Counted from the first letter of the stretch, positions 1 through 9,624 are shown. The stretch is DNA of 64,000 nucleotides from Variovorax sp. HW608 (GCF_900090195.1 NZ_LT607803.1:2294001-2358000); one strand, 5' to 3'. The notes: generated by a model not told the origin, from the sequence alone. Numbers and translations: made by a program.

Positions 1-1407
1 GGCATAGGGCGCATAGAGCGCCGAGCTGTGGACCGAGTACACGACCACCTTGCGCCCCTCGAACATGCATTCGATGGTGATGGTCGCGATGCACGACAGG
101 TGCTCGTCGCCCGAGAGGAAGACCACGCGCTGCGCGTTGGCGTCGTACAGCCGGGCCAGCAGCTTGTGCAGCGAACCCGGATAGCCGGCCCAGGAGTCCG
201 TCTGCAGCGCGAGGCCGAGCGGGTTCCGGCTCCCGGGGCGACCGCGCATCGAGAGATAGCGCGGCAGCACGATCGACGCCGAGACGACGAAGGCCGGCGG
301 CGAGTCCGGCCCCTGCGTGCGGATCCACTTGTGCAGCTCGGCGGACTGGGGCTTGCGCAGGATCGACGCGTAGGCGAGGTTGCCGATGGTGCGGCCCTGC
401 CGCTTGGAGCGGGTGTCGGTGAAGAAGAACGCGTGGCCGTGCAGTTCCGTGGCGAGCCAGAGGCGCTTGTCGCTCACCGTGCCGCGCACCGCCGGCGGCC
501 ACATGCTGCGCTGGCGCATCACATACAGGCGGCGGCCCTGCGCCATCTCGTCCTGGAGCTCGTCGTGGCCATAGCCGCGCGGGCGCGGCTCCCAGTTGTC
601 CGCCACCTCGTGGTCGTCGAGCATCGGGAAGATCTCGGCCCCGGCCACGCGCAGCACGCGCTGCAGGCCGGCATTGAGCAGGAAGGATTCGTAGGCGAAC
701 GACAGCCGCTCCAGCAGCTTGCTCGGATCGAACAGGCCCGCGGTGCGATCGACGTAGACCTGGTCGCCGGTCAGCACGGTGAAGCGGATCGACGGGTCGT
801 TCTCCAGCCGCGCGCCGAGCCGCCACAGCGAACGTTCGGCCGGGCCGATGTAGCGGTCCTCCAGCGCGCGGGTGCGCACCCGCACGGTGGCGTCGAGCAT
901 GCCGGCCGGGTACTGGCAGCTGCCCAGCGCAAAGCTCGCACCGCGCCCGGGCGCGAGCGCCTGGTCGACGCGCCGCGTCACGATGCCGCTTTCGAGCGAC
1001 ACCGGCTCGCGGTGGCCGGCGATCTCGTCGTATTCCACGTCGCCGCCGATCGCCACCTGCGGATGCAGCAGGAGCAGCAGCGCGCGGCGCGCGTTGCCGG
1101 GCCATGGCAGCGTCACGGTCACGGCCTGCCGGTCGGCGCAGAGTTCGACCGCCACCGGCGCGGCATCGATGCGCCGAAGCGCCGGCAGGTCGACCAGCCG
1201 CCCGCCCTGGCGGATCTTCCAGCGGCCTTCGAAGTCCTCGACCGGCACCAGCACCGCCTTGTGCGGCACGCCGTTGCGCTGGTCGAAGGTCACGCGGCAG
1301 GCGAGCAGCGCGCCGGCCACCATCTCCGGCGGCGCCGCGAAGGACCTCGGCGGCAGCGCCTTATGCAGTTGCGACGCCGACGGCAGCGGTTTCGGGTTCT
1401 GGGTCAT
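1..1407 (-). CDS. PhoD-like metallophosphatase, 3' end cut by window
   Basis: This partial gene encodes the N-terminal ~469 residues of a PhoD/alkaline-phosphatase-D-like calcineurin-type phosphoesterase. Visible family signatures are LTGDQVYVD (metal-binding aspartate), MLDDHEVADNW (the DDHE motif) and VFLSGDEHLS near the edge, all in the expected order. The residues before these form a beta-rich domain typical of the family. The ATG overlaps the last 47 bases of the upstream GMC/hydrolase gene, so the two are probably translationally coupled. No Tat signal is seen at this start (MTQNPKPLPS), so location is uncertain. The natural substrate is unknown; family members cleave phosphate mono- and diesters. 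The protein continues beyond base 1. Confidence 0.8.
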   Translation of the reverse strand, partial: MTQNPKPLPSASQLHKALPPRSFAAPPEMVAGALLACRVTFDQRNGVPHKAVLVPVEDFEGRWKIRQGGRLVDLPALRRIDAAPVAVELCADRQAVTVTLPWPGNARRALLLLLHPQVAIGGDVEYDEIAGHREPVSLESGIVTRRVDQALAPGRGASFALGSCQYPAGMLDATVRVRTRALEDRYIGPAERSLWRLGARLENDPSIRFTVLTGDQVYVDRTAGLFDPSKLLERLSFAYESFLLNAGLQRVLRVAGAEIFPMLDDHEVADNWEPRPRGYGHDELQDEMAQGRRLYVMRQRSMWPPAVRGTVSDKRLWLATELHGHAFFFTDTRSKRQGRTIGNLAYASILRKPQSAELHKWIRTQGPDSPPAFVVSASIVLPRYLSMRGRPGSRNPLGLALQTDSWAGYPGSLHKLLARLYDANAQRVVFLSGDEHLSCIATITIECMFEGRKVVVYSVHSSALYAPYA

Positions 1408-4400
1408 GGTCCGGGTTCTCGATGTTCGCGCGAAGGAAGGCGCTGATCTCGCGATAGGCCAGGCGCGCGTTGATGCCGACCAGGCTGTCCTGGTGCCCCA
1501 TGTCGCGGAACTCGACCGAGCTGCCGCGGCAGTGCGCATCGTTCAGCAGGTCGACCACGCGCTGCCGGGTGGCGATGTCGAGCAGCCCGTTGTCGCTGCT
1601 GTGCAGCGACAGGATGCGGTGCGCAGGGTCCTTGTTCCAGACCTGCCTGATGTGATTCGGCACCATGCCCGCGCCGTTGCCGCAGCGGTCCGTCACCACG
1701 CCGTAGCGCGCGAAGGCGATCACTTGCGCGACGGTCTGCAGGTTCATCGGGCCGAAGAAGTCGTCGATCGCTTCGAGCACCGCATCCGACATGCCGTCGA
1801 GCTTGAAGGTCACGCCGTAGAGCGCATCCATGCGGTGCCGCGCAGCGACCCACGGCGTGCGCTTTCCCGGCGGCCAGAGGGGGTTCTCGCGGAAGAAGTC
1901 CTCGCGCGGATAGGGCACGGCCGCGAGCAGCCGGTCGAACATGTCGTCGGCCGAGCCGGGCTTCTCGGGCGTGAACTCGAAGGCGCCCATCCCGATGAAC
2001 TCGCGCAGCCATTGCATGAGGTAGGCGCGCGCCATGTTGGCCGGCGACATCACCAGCGCCGGCCCCACCTGCGAGATCACCAGCCGGCCCAGGCGATCGG
2101 CAAGCAGGGCCCGCAGTTCGGGAAAGCGGTCGGCGCCGCGCTCGATGTGCGTGCCGAAGAGGCCGAGCGACAGCATCGCCACGCCCATGCAATGCGCGAC
2201 CACGTCCACCTTCTTCGCGCCGGTGTGGCGGCAGATGTGGTCGATGGCGAGCGGGATGTCCTGGCAGCCCATCTGCTCGAAGAACCAGGGCTCGCGCGCG
2301 GTCGGCATGCCGGCGCTGCTGCGCAGGTCGAGCACCCACACGTCGTGGCCCTTGCCGTACAGGTGGCCCGCCAACCCGCCCTCGGGCAGCAGCCGGTGCG
2401 CGAAGGTGGTGCCGCTGGCGCTGTAGCCGTGGATCAGCATCACGGGATCGAGCCGCTTGTCCTTGCCGGGGCCATAGCGCGTCAGGCGCATCCGCACCGG
2501 CCTGCCGCCCTGCATCACGTCCACCGTGAGCTCGACGACCTGCGGCGCCGGCACGTGCGGGATCGCGCCGGGCAGGCGCTGTGCCACGCGCGGCCGGGGC
2601 CGGTCGGGCAGCCGCAGTGACCACGCGTGGAGCGGCAGCATCACCCGCGCGAGGTACAGGAGCAGCGAGGCCATGTCGATCAGCGCGCTCGCATGATCGG
2701 GCTGCGAGGCGATGCGCACCAGCGGCACGTTGACGCGGCCGAAATAGGGCAGGTCGACCGCGAGCGGCTTGCGCTGGTCGGCCGGATCGCGGTTCGGGAA
2801 TTCGGTCAGTTCGGCGTAGAGCCACTGGTTGACCGGGTTCGCGGCCCGTTCGTAGGTGAGCCGCTTGGCCGCGCGGATCGGCCGGCCCTGCCAATCCGCC
2901 TCATCTCCGAGCCGGCGATCCAGCACCGTCGGCGCGAGGATCTGCAGCTCGTATTCGAGCAGCCGCACGCCCGCCGCGCGCGATGCGAGATAGAGCGCGG
3001 ACTTGACCAGCTCGCTCCAGGGCGGCGCAGGCTTCGGACCTCGCCGCCGGACCCTGTCGAACAGACCCTGCACCGCATCGCGCAGCCCCCGATTGCGCAC
3101 CCATGCGGAGAGGCCGCGGACCGTGCGTCCCGCCCGGCCGGACGGCCGATGCCGCATCAGCGTCAGCGCGCCGCTCAAGGGTGCCTCCAGCAGCAACTCC
3201 CGTCTCGACGTCGGTGGGCGGGTCCGCGTGCCGAGTTCGAGCGGCGACGGCCAGGGCTCGGCCGGCTTCAAGAGCCGCACATGGCTGCGCGAGGCGTCGA
3301 CGGTCATCTGGCGCGGGGACTGCGAGGCGATCAGCGAGGAGACGGCCTGCGGCTCGAACCAGAGCCTCAGCTCCAGGTCCAGCGCGACCGCCTTGCCTTC
3401 GAATTCGATCGTCACGCGGCTCTTCATCTGCTCGGTCATCTCGATGAAGGTCGATTGCCGCGGCTGCGGCGCCACCTGGCGGGACATCGGGCGCAGCGGC
3501 TGCCATTCGGGCGGCGGGTCGGGCGGATGCGCGGCCGGGTCCAGCTCGCCGAACCGCCACGCGCGCCGCAGGTGCCGCATCGCGCGCCGCGCGAGCATCG
3601 CGATGGTGAGCGAAGGATTGATGCCGAGCGAGGTCGGCACGATCGCGCCATCGAGCACCACGAGCCCGCCGTGTACGCGCTTCGAATCGCCGTCGAACAC
3701 GCGGCCGAACTCGTCGACCACGCCCACGGCCGCGTGGTCGCCCATCGGGCAGCCGCCCAGCGGATGCACCGTGAGCACCGGCCCGCGCGCAAGGCCGTAG
3801 AGGCGCTCGAGCATGCCCGGCAACGGGCGCCAGATCGGATTGGGCAACACGCGCGCGCCACCGCCGTTCTTCGCGACCAGCGACTCGAGCGCCTGCTGGT
3901 GCTTGTCGAAGCTGGTGTCGCTGCGCACCCCGGGCCAGTCGACGCCGAGCGTGCCTTCCTCGCCGTCGCTGCCATCGCGGCCATCGCCCGGCAGGCGCAA
4001 GCGGCCGTTCGCGCCGTCGTGGCCGATCACCGCGACCACCAGGCTGTTGTCGATCAATTCCGGATCGATGCCCGCGACGTCCGGCTCGTCCGCGTCGCCG
4101 CTGTAGCGCCGCCGGTCGGGGGCGGTCAGCGACTGGATGGTGGCGACCGTGGTCGCGGTCTCCTCGAGCAGCCGCCGCAACGGGCCGGGGATCGCGAGGT
4201 CCTGGATCACGCACGGCGGGTCTTCGTGCCGGCGGTCGATCATGCGCGTGATCGTCGGGCCGCGCTGGTCGCCCAGCGAAGGCGCGAGTTCGGGCTCGCG
4301 CAGGATCGTGCTCAGGTTGTCGCCGTTGGCCGAGAAGCGCTCGCCGAGCACCGCCGACACCGGGAGCTTGCGGGCGCGGGCGCGCATCAGCAGTTCGGTC

Positions 4401-5305
4401 GAGCCGAGCGTGCCGGCCGCGAGCACCAGATGGCGCGCGCGGACCTCGTAGGGCGCCTTGATGTGCCGCCGCAGTTCCGTGTCGGTGTGGGTGACGAACA
4501 CCTTCCAGTCGTACTCGGCGAGCTTCTCGAAGGTGGTGACCGTGGCCCCGGTCACGATGCGCACCGGCGCGGCATGGCGGGCGCAGGCCTGCGCGATCAT
4601 CGTCACGTCGACCGAGAGCTTGGCGCCGACGTTGCAGCCGGTGGCGCAATCGCGGCAGCCGTTGCAGGCCTCGATGCCACGGGCCTCGTCGTCCTCGGCC
4701 GCGACGGTGACGTCGAGCGGGCACGCCGGCTTGCCGCCGAGCGCATCCATCAGCCCGGCGCGGCTCGCGAACTTGCCGCTCGACGAGGCCTGCAACTGCT
4801 GGCGCACTTCCGCGAGCGCGTCCATGAGACCGTGATCCTTGCGGATGCCCGCGGGCCAGCGCCGGTCCGCGAACACCCCGGGCAGCGGCGCGGCCATCAC
4901 ACCCGCGTTGATCAGCGAGCCGCCGCCCAGCCCGTTGGCGAGCACCACATTGACGTCAGACCCGAGCCGCAGGTCGAAGAGCCCCCAGGTGCGTCCCATC
5001 ACCGAGGCATGGCCCGTGCGGCTGAAGCGCACATGCCCGGCCAGGTCCGCCATGGCCGAGGGGAAGGAGCCCGGCAGGTATTCCAGTCCGCGTTCGAGCA
5101 TCGCGATGCGCAGCGGCCTGCCTTCGACGCCCCAGCCCGCAAGCTCATTGAGCGCCATCGCGCCGCCATAGCCGCTGCCGACGATCAGGACGTCGAAGTG
5201 GGGTTCGCTCCTCGGGTCCGCCGGCTGGTCGAGCCGGAGATCGCTCGCCAGTTCGGCCAGGTCGGCCGAGAGCCAGGCCGTGGCCGCTTGTTCTTGTTGC
5301 TTCAT
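1361..5305 (-). CDS. GMC-type flavin oxidoreductase fused to alpha/beta-hydrolase
   Basis: The 1,314-residue product has two enzymatic parts. Residues 1-~570 are a cholesterol-oxidase-like GMC oxidoreductase: FAD dinucleotide motif GSGYGG (43-48), GLGGGSLINAG (~125-135), and a C-terminal HPLGGCPMGD with a GINPSLTIAMLARRA tail that completes the FAD site. A cysteine cluster, Cys214/217/220/224 (CxxCxxCxxxC), resembles a [4Fe-4S] ligand set. After a beta-rich linker, residues ~920-1290 form an alpha/beta-hydrolase with LIHGYSASG (oxyanion loop), AHCMGVA (nucleophile elbow, Cys1039 where Ser is usual) and a late GHQDSLVG histidine. Similar fusions occur among sterol or hydroxy-lipid oxidising proteins, but the substrate cannot be read from sequence. 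No signal peptide is evident. It heads a unit with the PhoD-like gene. Confidence 0.85.
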   Translation of the reverse strand: MKQQEQAATAWLSADLAELASDLRLDQPADPRSEPHFDVLIVGSGYGGAMALNELAGWGVEGRPLRIAMLERGLEYLPGSFPSAMADLAGHVRFSRTGHASVMGRTWGLFDLRLGSDVNVVLANGLGGGSLINAGVMAAPLPGVFADRRWPAGIRKDHGLMDALAEVRQQLQASSSGKFASRAGLMDALGGKPACPLDVTVAAEDDEARGIEACNGCRDCATGCNVGAKLSVDVTMIAQACARHAAPVRIVTGATVTTFEKLAEYDWKVFVTHTDTELRRHIKAPYEVRARHLVLAAGTLGSTELLMRARARKLPVSAVLGERFSANGDNLSTILREPELAPSLGDQRGPTITRMIDRRHEDPPCVIQDLAIPGPLRRLLEETATTVATIQSLTAPDRRRYSGDADEPDVAGIDPELIDNSLVVAVIGHDGANGRLRLPGDGRDGSDGEEGTLGVDWPGVRSDTSFDKHQQALESLVAKNGGGARVLPNPIWRPLPGMLERLYGLARGPVLTVHPLGGCPMGDHAAVGVVDEFGRVFDGDSKRVHGGLVVLDGAIVPTSLGINPSLTIAMLARRAMRHLRRAWRFGELDPAAHPPDPPPEWQPLRPMSRQVAPQPRQSTFIEMTEQMKSRVTIEFEGKAVALDLELRLWFEPQAVSSLIASQSPRQMTVDASRSHVRLLKPAEPWPSPLELGTRTRPPTSRRELLLEAPLSGALTLMRHRPSGRAGRTVRGLSAWVRNRGLRDAVQGLFDRVRRRGPKPAPPWSELVKSALYLASRAAGVRLLEYELQILAPTVLDRRLGDEADWQGRPIRAAKRLTYERAANPVNQWLYAELTEFPNRDPADQRKPLAVDLPYFGRVNVPLVRIASQPDHASALIDMASLLLYLARVMLPLHAWSLRLPDRPRPRVAQRLPGAIPHVPAPQVVELTVDVMQGGRPVRMRLTRYGPGKDKRLDPVMLIHGYSASGTTFAHRLLPEGGLAGHLYGKGHDVWVLDLRSSAGMPTAREPWFFEQMGCQDIPLAIDHICRHTGAKKVDVVAHCMGVAMLSLGLFGTHIERGADRFPELRALLADRLGRLVISQVGPALVMSPANMARAYLMQWLREFIGMGAFEFTPEKPGSADDMFDRLLAAVPYPREDFFRENPLWPPGKRTPWVAARHRMDALYGVTFKLDGMSDAVLEAIDDFFGPMNLQTVAQVIAFARYGVVTDRCGNGAGMVPNHIRQVWNKDPAHRILSLHSSDNGLLDIATRQRVVDLLNDAHCRGSSVEFRDMGHQDSLVGINARLAYREISAFLRANIENPDHDPEPETAAVGVATA

Positions 5306-5427
5306 TCGCTGCGCGTTCGCTGGGCGGCCGCGAGATTGCGGCGGTGTGCGAGTTCACCAGAGCGCGTCAGCGCTGTCTATCCGCACAAGGGACTAGGCCG
5401 TCTCTTTTGCGTCACGGTGTGCGGGCG

Positions 5428-6417
5428 TCAGGGAATCAGCACCGCGGCGCCCTCGATCCGGCCCGCGCGCAGATCCGCCATCGCCTCGTTGGCCTGCTCC
5501 AGCGCATAGGTCGTGACGTGGACCTGCGGCGGATGCACGCGGACCACATCGAGGAACTCGTGCGCATCGGCGCGCGTGAGGTTCGCGACCGAGACCAGCT
5601 CGCGCTCTTCCCAGAGCAGCCGGTAGGGGAAGGCCGGGATGTCGCTCATGTGGATGCCGCCGCAGACCACGCGGCCGCCCTTGCGCACCGCCTGCAGCGC
5701 GAGCGGCACCAGCGCGCCGGCGGGCGCGAAGATGATCGCCGCGTCGAGCCGCCCGGGCGGCATCTCCTCCGATGCGCCGGCCCACACCGCGCCGAGCGAA
5801 CGCGCGAAGGACTGGCTCACGGCGTCGCCCGCCCGCGTGAAGGCGTAGACCTCGCGCCCCTGGGCCACCGCCACCTGCGCGATCAGGTGCGCCGCCGCGC
5901 CGAAGCCGTAGAGGCCGAGCCGCCGCGCGCCGTCGCCGGCCGCCTTCAGGCTGCGCCAGCCGATCAAGCCCGCACACATCAGCGGCGCGATGCGCGCCGG
6001 CTCCTGCGCGGAATCGCGAAGCGGCAGGCAGAACTCGGCTTCGGCGATCACATGGCTCGCGAAGCCGCCGTCGCGGTCGTAGCCGGTGAAGCGCGGCGTG
6101 TCGCAGAGGTTCTCGCGCCCGGCCAGGCAGAACGCGCAATGCCCGCAGGTGTGGCCGAGCCAGGGCACGCCGACGCGGTCGCCGATCCGGTGCCCTTGAA
6201 CGCCCGCGCCGACGGCCTCGACTTCGCCCACGATCTCGTGGCCCGGGACGATCGGGAGCTGGTGCTGCGGCAGGTCGCCGTCCACCACGTGCAGGTCGGT
6301 GCGGCACACGGCGCAGGCCAGCACGCAGAGGCGCACCTCGCCGGCCGCGGGTTCCGTGACCGGGCGCTGTTCCAGCCGCAACGGCTGGCCGGGGGCATGA
6401 AGCACCATGGCGCGCAT
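5428..6417 (-). CDS. zinc-dependent alcohol dehydrogenase
   Basis: This 329-residue medium-chain dehydrogenase/reductase oxidises an alcohol to an aldehyde or ketone with NAD(P). The catalytic zinc site shows as CAVCRTDLHVVDGDL and GHEIVGEVE. The structural-zinc loop carries GHTCGHCAFCLAGRENLCD, with its four cysteines. A Rossmann segment (LGLYGFGAAAHLIAQVA) follows, with GFGAAA in place of the usual GxGxxG. Length fits the AdhA/YjgB-like branch. It lies downstream of the SsuA-like gene on the same strand with a 30-base gap, so co-transcription is possible. The spacing to the GMC gene beyond is larger (122 bases). Substrate is unknown. Confidence 0.88.
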   Translation of the reverse strand: MRAMVLHAPGQPLRLEQRPVTEPAAGEVRLCVLACAVCRTDLHVVDGDLPQHQLPIVPGHEIVGEVEAVGAGVQGHRIGDRVGVPWLGHTCGHCAFCLAGRENLCDTPRFTGYDRDGGFASHVIAEAEFCLPLRDSAQEPARIAPLMCAGLIGWRSLKAAGDGARRLGLYGFGAAAHLIAQVAVAQGREVYAFTRAGDAVSQSFARSLGAVWAGASEEMPPGRLDAAIIFAPAGALVPLALQAVRKGGRVVCGGIHMSDIPAFPYRLLWEERELVSVANLTRADAHEFLDVVRVHPPQVHVTTYALEQANEAMADLRAGRIEGAAVLIP

Positions 6418-6447
6418 CGTCCGCCGATTGTGCGGCGGCCTGCGCCT

Positions 6448-7410
6448 TCAGGCGAGACCCGGGGCGGCGGCCTCCAGCAGATTGATCCGCTTCGGGATCA
6501 GCTTGAGCTCGAAGAAGGTGTCGGCGATCTGCTGCTGCTCGCCGAGGATGGCCCGGGTGATCGGCCCGGTGCCGAAGGCCGAGCGCCCCACCACCACCTC
6601 GACCACCGGCTTCGGAATGCCCCACAGCTGCGCCAGCTCGCCGGCCAGTTCGTCCCTGTGGGCCTGGCCCCACTGGTCGACCTTGTCGAGCTCTTCGATC
6701 ACGATCCTGATGACGTCGGCGTTCTTCGCGGCGTAGTCGAGCGAGGAAAAGTAATAGGCGCGGTTGCCGACCACGCCCGTGGCGTCGGCCAGCAGCGCGG
6801 CATCGAGCGTCTTCTGGGCCGAGGCGAAGAAGGGGTCCCAGATCAACCAGGCGTCGACCGAGCCCTTCTCGAAGGCGGCGCGCGCATCGGCGGGCGGCAG
6901 GAAGACCACGTTGACGTCGGCGTACTTGAGGCCGTGCTTCTGCAGCAGCTTCACGAGGAAGTAGTGGACGTTGCTGCCCTTGTTGAGCGCCACCTTCCTG
7001 CCCTTGAGGTCCGCGACCGTCCTGATCGCCGACCCCTTGGGCACCAGCACGCCTTCGGACCCCGGACGCGGCACCGTCGCCGCCACGTACGCCAGCGGCG
7101 CACCGGCCGCCTGCGCGAAGATCGGCGGCGCCTCGCCGACGTCGCCGAAGTCGATCGAGCCCACGTTCAGCGCCTCGAGCTGCACCGGCCCGGCGGTGAA
7201 CTCGGTCCACTTGACCGCCACGCCCAGCGGCGCGAGCCGTTTTTCGAGGGTGCCGCGGCCCTTGAGCAGGCTCAGGTAGCCCTTCTGGTTGCCGATGCGC
7301 AATTCGCGCGCGGCGCCCTGGCTCCACGCGCCGGCGGCGGAAAAGGGAAGGGCGATGGCCGCCGCGCCCTGGAGAAAGCGCCGGCGCGGCAGGGAAGGTT
7401 TCTGCGTCAT
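6448..7410 (-). CDS. SsuA-like ABC substrate-binding protein (aliphatic sulfonate type)
   Basis: This 320-residue periplasmic binding protein has a twin-arginine-type leader (RRRFLQGAAAIALPF), which fixes the start at the internal ATG of MTQKPSLPRRR. The mature part begins ARELRIGNQKGYLSLLKGRG and has the NMT1/SsuA fold signatures LEALNVGSIDFGDVGEAPPIFA and GRKVALNKGSNVHYFLVKLL. Family members bind taurine, alkanesulfonates or related organosulfur compounds for SsuBC import. No permease or ATPase partner lies within the window, so it may use a distant transporter. The ligand is inferred only from family resemblance. Confidence 0.85.
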   Translation of the reverse strand: MTQKPSLPRRRFLQGAAAIALPFSAAGAWSQGAARELRIGNQKGYLSLLKGRGTLEKRLAPLGVAVKWTEFTAGPVQLEALNVGSIDFGDVGEAPPIFAQAAGAPLAYVAATVPRPGSEGVLVPKGSAIRTVADLKGRKVALNKGSNVHYFLVKLLQKHGLKYADVNVVFLPPADARAAFEKGSVDAWLIWDPFFASAQKTLDAALLADATGVVGNRAYYFSSLDYAAKNADVIRIVIEELDKVDQWGQAHRDELAGELAQLWGIPKPVVEVVVGRSAFGTGPITRAILGEQQQIADTFFELKLIPKRINLLEAAAPGLA

Positions 7411-7568
7411 AGGGGAAAACGTGAGGATGAATCGGGCCGGCGATTGTTTCCCTCCGGCCGCGCGGCGCCCACGAAGGATTCCGACTGTCGATATCCGGTT
7501 TGCTTCGTTGTCGGGCGGCGGCGAAACGCGGCGTCCGCCGACGCCGGCTGTCGGCCGAGGGCTGCAAA

Positions 7569-9518
7569 ATGCCGCCGGATTGCGGACGCCCAATGAAAGA
7601 TCCCAACGTCACACCGCCACGGCCCCGCCACGCGATGCAGATCAGCGACTCCGACTTTCGCCTGATGGTCGAGGCGGTCAGCGACTATGCGATCTTCCTG
7701 CTCGACCCCAAGGGCTTCGTCCAGACCTGGAACGAGGGTGCGCGCCTGCTTGCGGGCTACGAGCGCGACGAGGTGCTGGGCCGGCACTTCAGCATCTTCT
7801 ATCCGCCCGAGCTGCTGGCCCGCAAGTGGCCCGAGCACGAGCTGGAACAGGCCCTGGCCAGCGGCCGCTTCGAGGACGAGGGATGGCGGCTGCGCAAGGA
7901 CGGCACCCGCTTCTGGGCCAGCATCGTCATCACCAAGGTGGTGGACGCGCGTGGCGCGCTGCGCGGCTTCTCCAAGATCACGCGCGACCTGAGCGAGCGC
8001 CGCCGCCAGGACGACCTGCTCAGGGCCAGCGAGGAGCGCTTCCGCCTCCTGGTCGAGGGGGTGCAGGACTACGCGATCTTCATGCTCGACCCCTCTGGCC
8101 ACATCGTGAGCTGGAACCTCGGCGCGCAGAAGACCAAGGGCTACGAGGCCCCGGAAATCATCGGCAAGCACTTCTCGGTCTTCTATCCGCCGGAAGTCGC
8201 GGCGCGGGGCTGGCCCGAGCAGGAACTTCGGCTCGCGCTGCGCGACGGGCGCATGGAGGACGAGGGCTGGCGCGTGCGCAAGGACGGCAGCCGCTTCTGG
8301 GCCAGCGTGGTGATCACCGCGCTCTACGACGCCTCGGGGCGCCACCGCGGCTTCGCGAAAGTCACGCGCGACCTCACCGAGCGCCGCCGCGTCAGCAGCC
8401 TCGAAGACGAAGGCCGCCGCGTCGCGACCTTCCTCGCGATGCTCGGGCACGAGCTGCGCAACCCGCTGGCGCCGATCTCGAACGCGATGGCGCTGCTCGC
8501 GCGCGGATCGTCGGACGTGCAGATCGTCGAGAGGGTGCGCGACACCGTCGTGCGCCAGCTGCGGCAGCTCACCCGGCTGGTGGACGACCTGCTCGACGTG
8601 AGCCGCATCACCAGCGGCAAGATCCACCTGGAGGCCAAGCCGGTGCGGCTGCGCGATGCGGTGAACCTGGCGGTGGAGTCGGTCCAGCCGGCTTGCAGCG
8701 CCAAGTCGCAGAGCCTGCGCGTCGAGGCCGGCGCGGATCCGTGGATCATCGGCGACCAGGCGCGCATCGTGCAGATCATCTCGAACCTGCTGAACAACGC
8801 CTCGAAGTTCACTCCGCACGAAGGCCACATCGACCTGCGGCTCGCGATCGAGGGCATGCGGGCCGAGATCACGGTGCGCGACGACGGCCCGGGGATTCCG
8901 ATCCAGGACCAGAAGCGCATCTTCGACCTCTTCGCGCAGGGCGAACAGGACGCCGCGCGCAGCCAGGGCGGGCTCGGCCTGGGCCTGAGCCTCGTGCAGC
9001 AGCTCGTCGCCCTGCAGGGCGGCACCGTGAGCGCCTTCAGCAGCGGCAAGAAGGGCGAGGGCGCGGAATTCCTCGTGCAGTTCCCGGTCGCGGCCCCACC
9101 CGCGAGCGCGGATCAGCGCCAGGAAGACGACGCGCGGAGCCGCCGCATTCTCGTCGTCGACGACAACCGCGATGCGGCCGAGACCATGCAGCTCCTGCTC
9201 GAAACCCTCGGCTACGACGCGAGCGTCGCCTATGACGGCATCGCCGGGCTGGCGGCGATCAAGGCACGCTCGCCCGACGTGGTGCTGCTCGACATCGGGC
9301 TGCCGGGCCTGAGCGGTCTCGAGGTGGCGAAGCGTGTCAGGAGCGAGGTCCTGCAGCAGCCGACGCTGATCGCGGTCACCGGCTACGGCCAGGAAAGCGA
9401 CCGCGAGACCAGCTACGACGCGGGCTTTTTCGCCCACCTCACCAAGCCGGTGGCGCTGGAGCAGTTGCAGGTGCTGCTCGATCGCGTGCTGCCGCTCGGC
9501 CCGCAACCGGCCTCCTGA
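7569..9518 (+). CDS. PAS-PAS hybrid sensor histidine kinase with receiver
   Basis: The 649-residue protein has two consecutive PAS domains (each with DYAIFxLDP, HFSxFYPPE and RKDGxRFWAS), a HisKA domain (LGHELRNPLAP, His294), a HATPase domain (N-box ISNLLNNASKF, G-boxes DDGPGIP and GGLGLGLSL), and a C-terminal receiver with Asp575 (VVLLDIGLPG). No transmembrane segment is seen, so it should be a cytoplasmic sensor. The two PAS domains resemble each other closely, indicating an internal duplication. GAGGG seven bases before the ATG at 7569 supports this start; ATGs at 7593 and 7635 are alternatives. It is divergent from the SsuA-like gene and precedes the efflux operon, but no output regulator is adjacent. 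Confidence 0.88.
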   Translation: MPPDCGRPMKDPNVTPPRPRHAMQISDSDFRLMVEAVSDYAIFLLDPKGFVQTWNEGARLLAGYERDEVLGRHFSIFYPPELLARKWPEHELEQALASGRFEDEGWRLRKDGTRFWASIVITKVVDARGALRGFSKITRDLSERRRQDDLLRASEERFRLLVEGVQDYAIFMLDPSGHIVSWNLGAQKTKGYEAPEIIGKHFSVFYPPEVAARGWPEQELRLALRDGRMEDEGWRVRKDGSRFWASVVITALYDASGRHRGFAKVTRDLTERRRVSSLEDEGRRVATFLAMLGHELRNPLAPISNAMALLARGSSDVQIVERVRDTVVRQLRQLTRLVDDLLDVSRITSGKIHLEAKPVRLRDAVNLAVESVQPACSAKSQSLRVEAGADPWIIGDQARIVQIISNLLNNASKFTPHEGHIDLRLAIEGMRAEITVRDDGPGIPIQDQKRIFDLFAQGEQDAARSQGGLGLGLSLVQQLVALQGGTVSAFSSGKKGEGAEFLVQFPVAAPPASADQRQEDDARSRRILVVDDNRDAAETMQLLLETLGYDASVAYDGIAGLAAIKARSPDVVLLDIGLPGLSGLEVAKRVRSEVLQQPTLIAVTGYGQESDRETSYDAGFFAHLTKPVALEQLQVLLDRVLPLGPQPAS

Positions 9519-9624
9519 GGCACCGGCGCTTGCGCGTTGTCAAGCCGCTCGCGGAAGCGGCCGGCTGGCGCTCGTCTTGCTATCCTGTCGCAGAGCTGCC
9601 AGCTTCCTGATGGAAGGAGATCGC

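Noticed and set aside
1404..2894. 496-codon minus-strand frame inside the hydrolase half of the GMC fusion
   Set aside because: Out-of-frame shadow on the same strand; the in-frame alpha/beta-hydrolase motifs belong to the larger gene.
2627..5509. 960-codon plus-strand frame opposite the GMC/hydrolase gene
   Set aside because: Translation is rich in Arg, His and Gln without any recognisable domain; it is the mirror of a well-supported gene in high-GC DNA.
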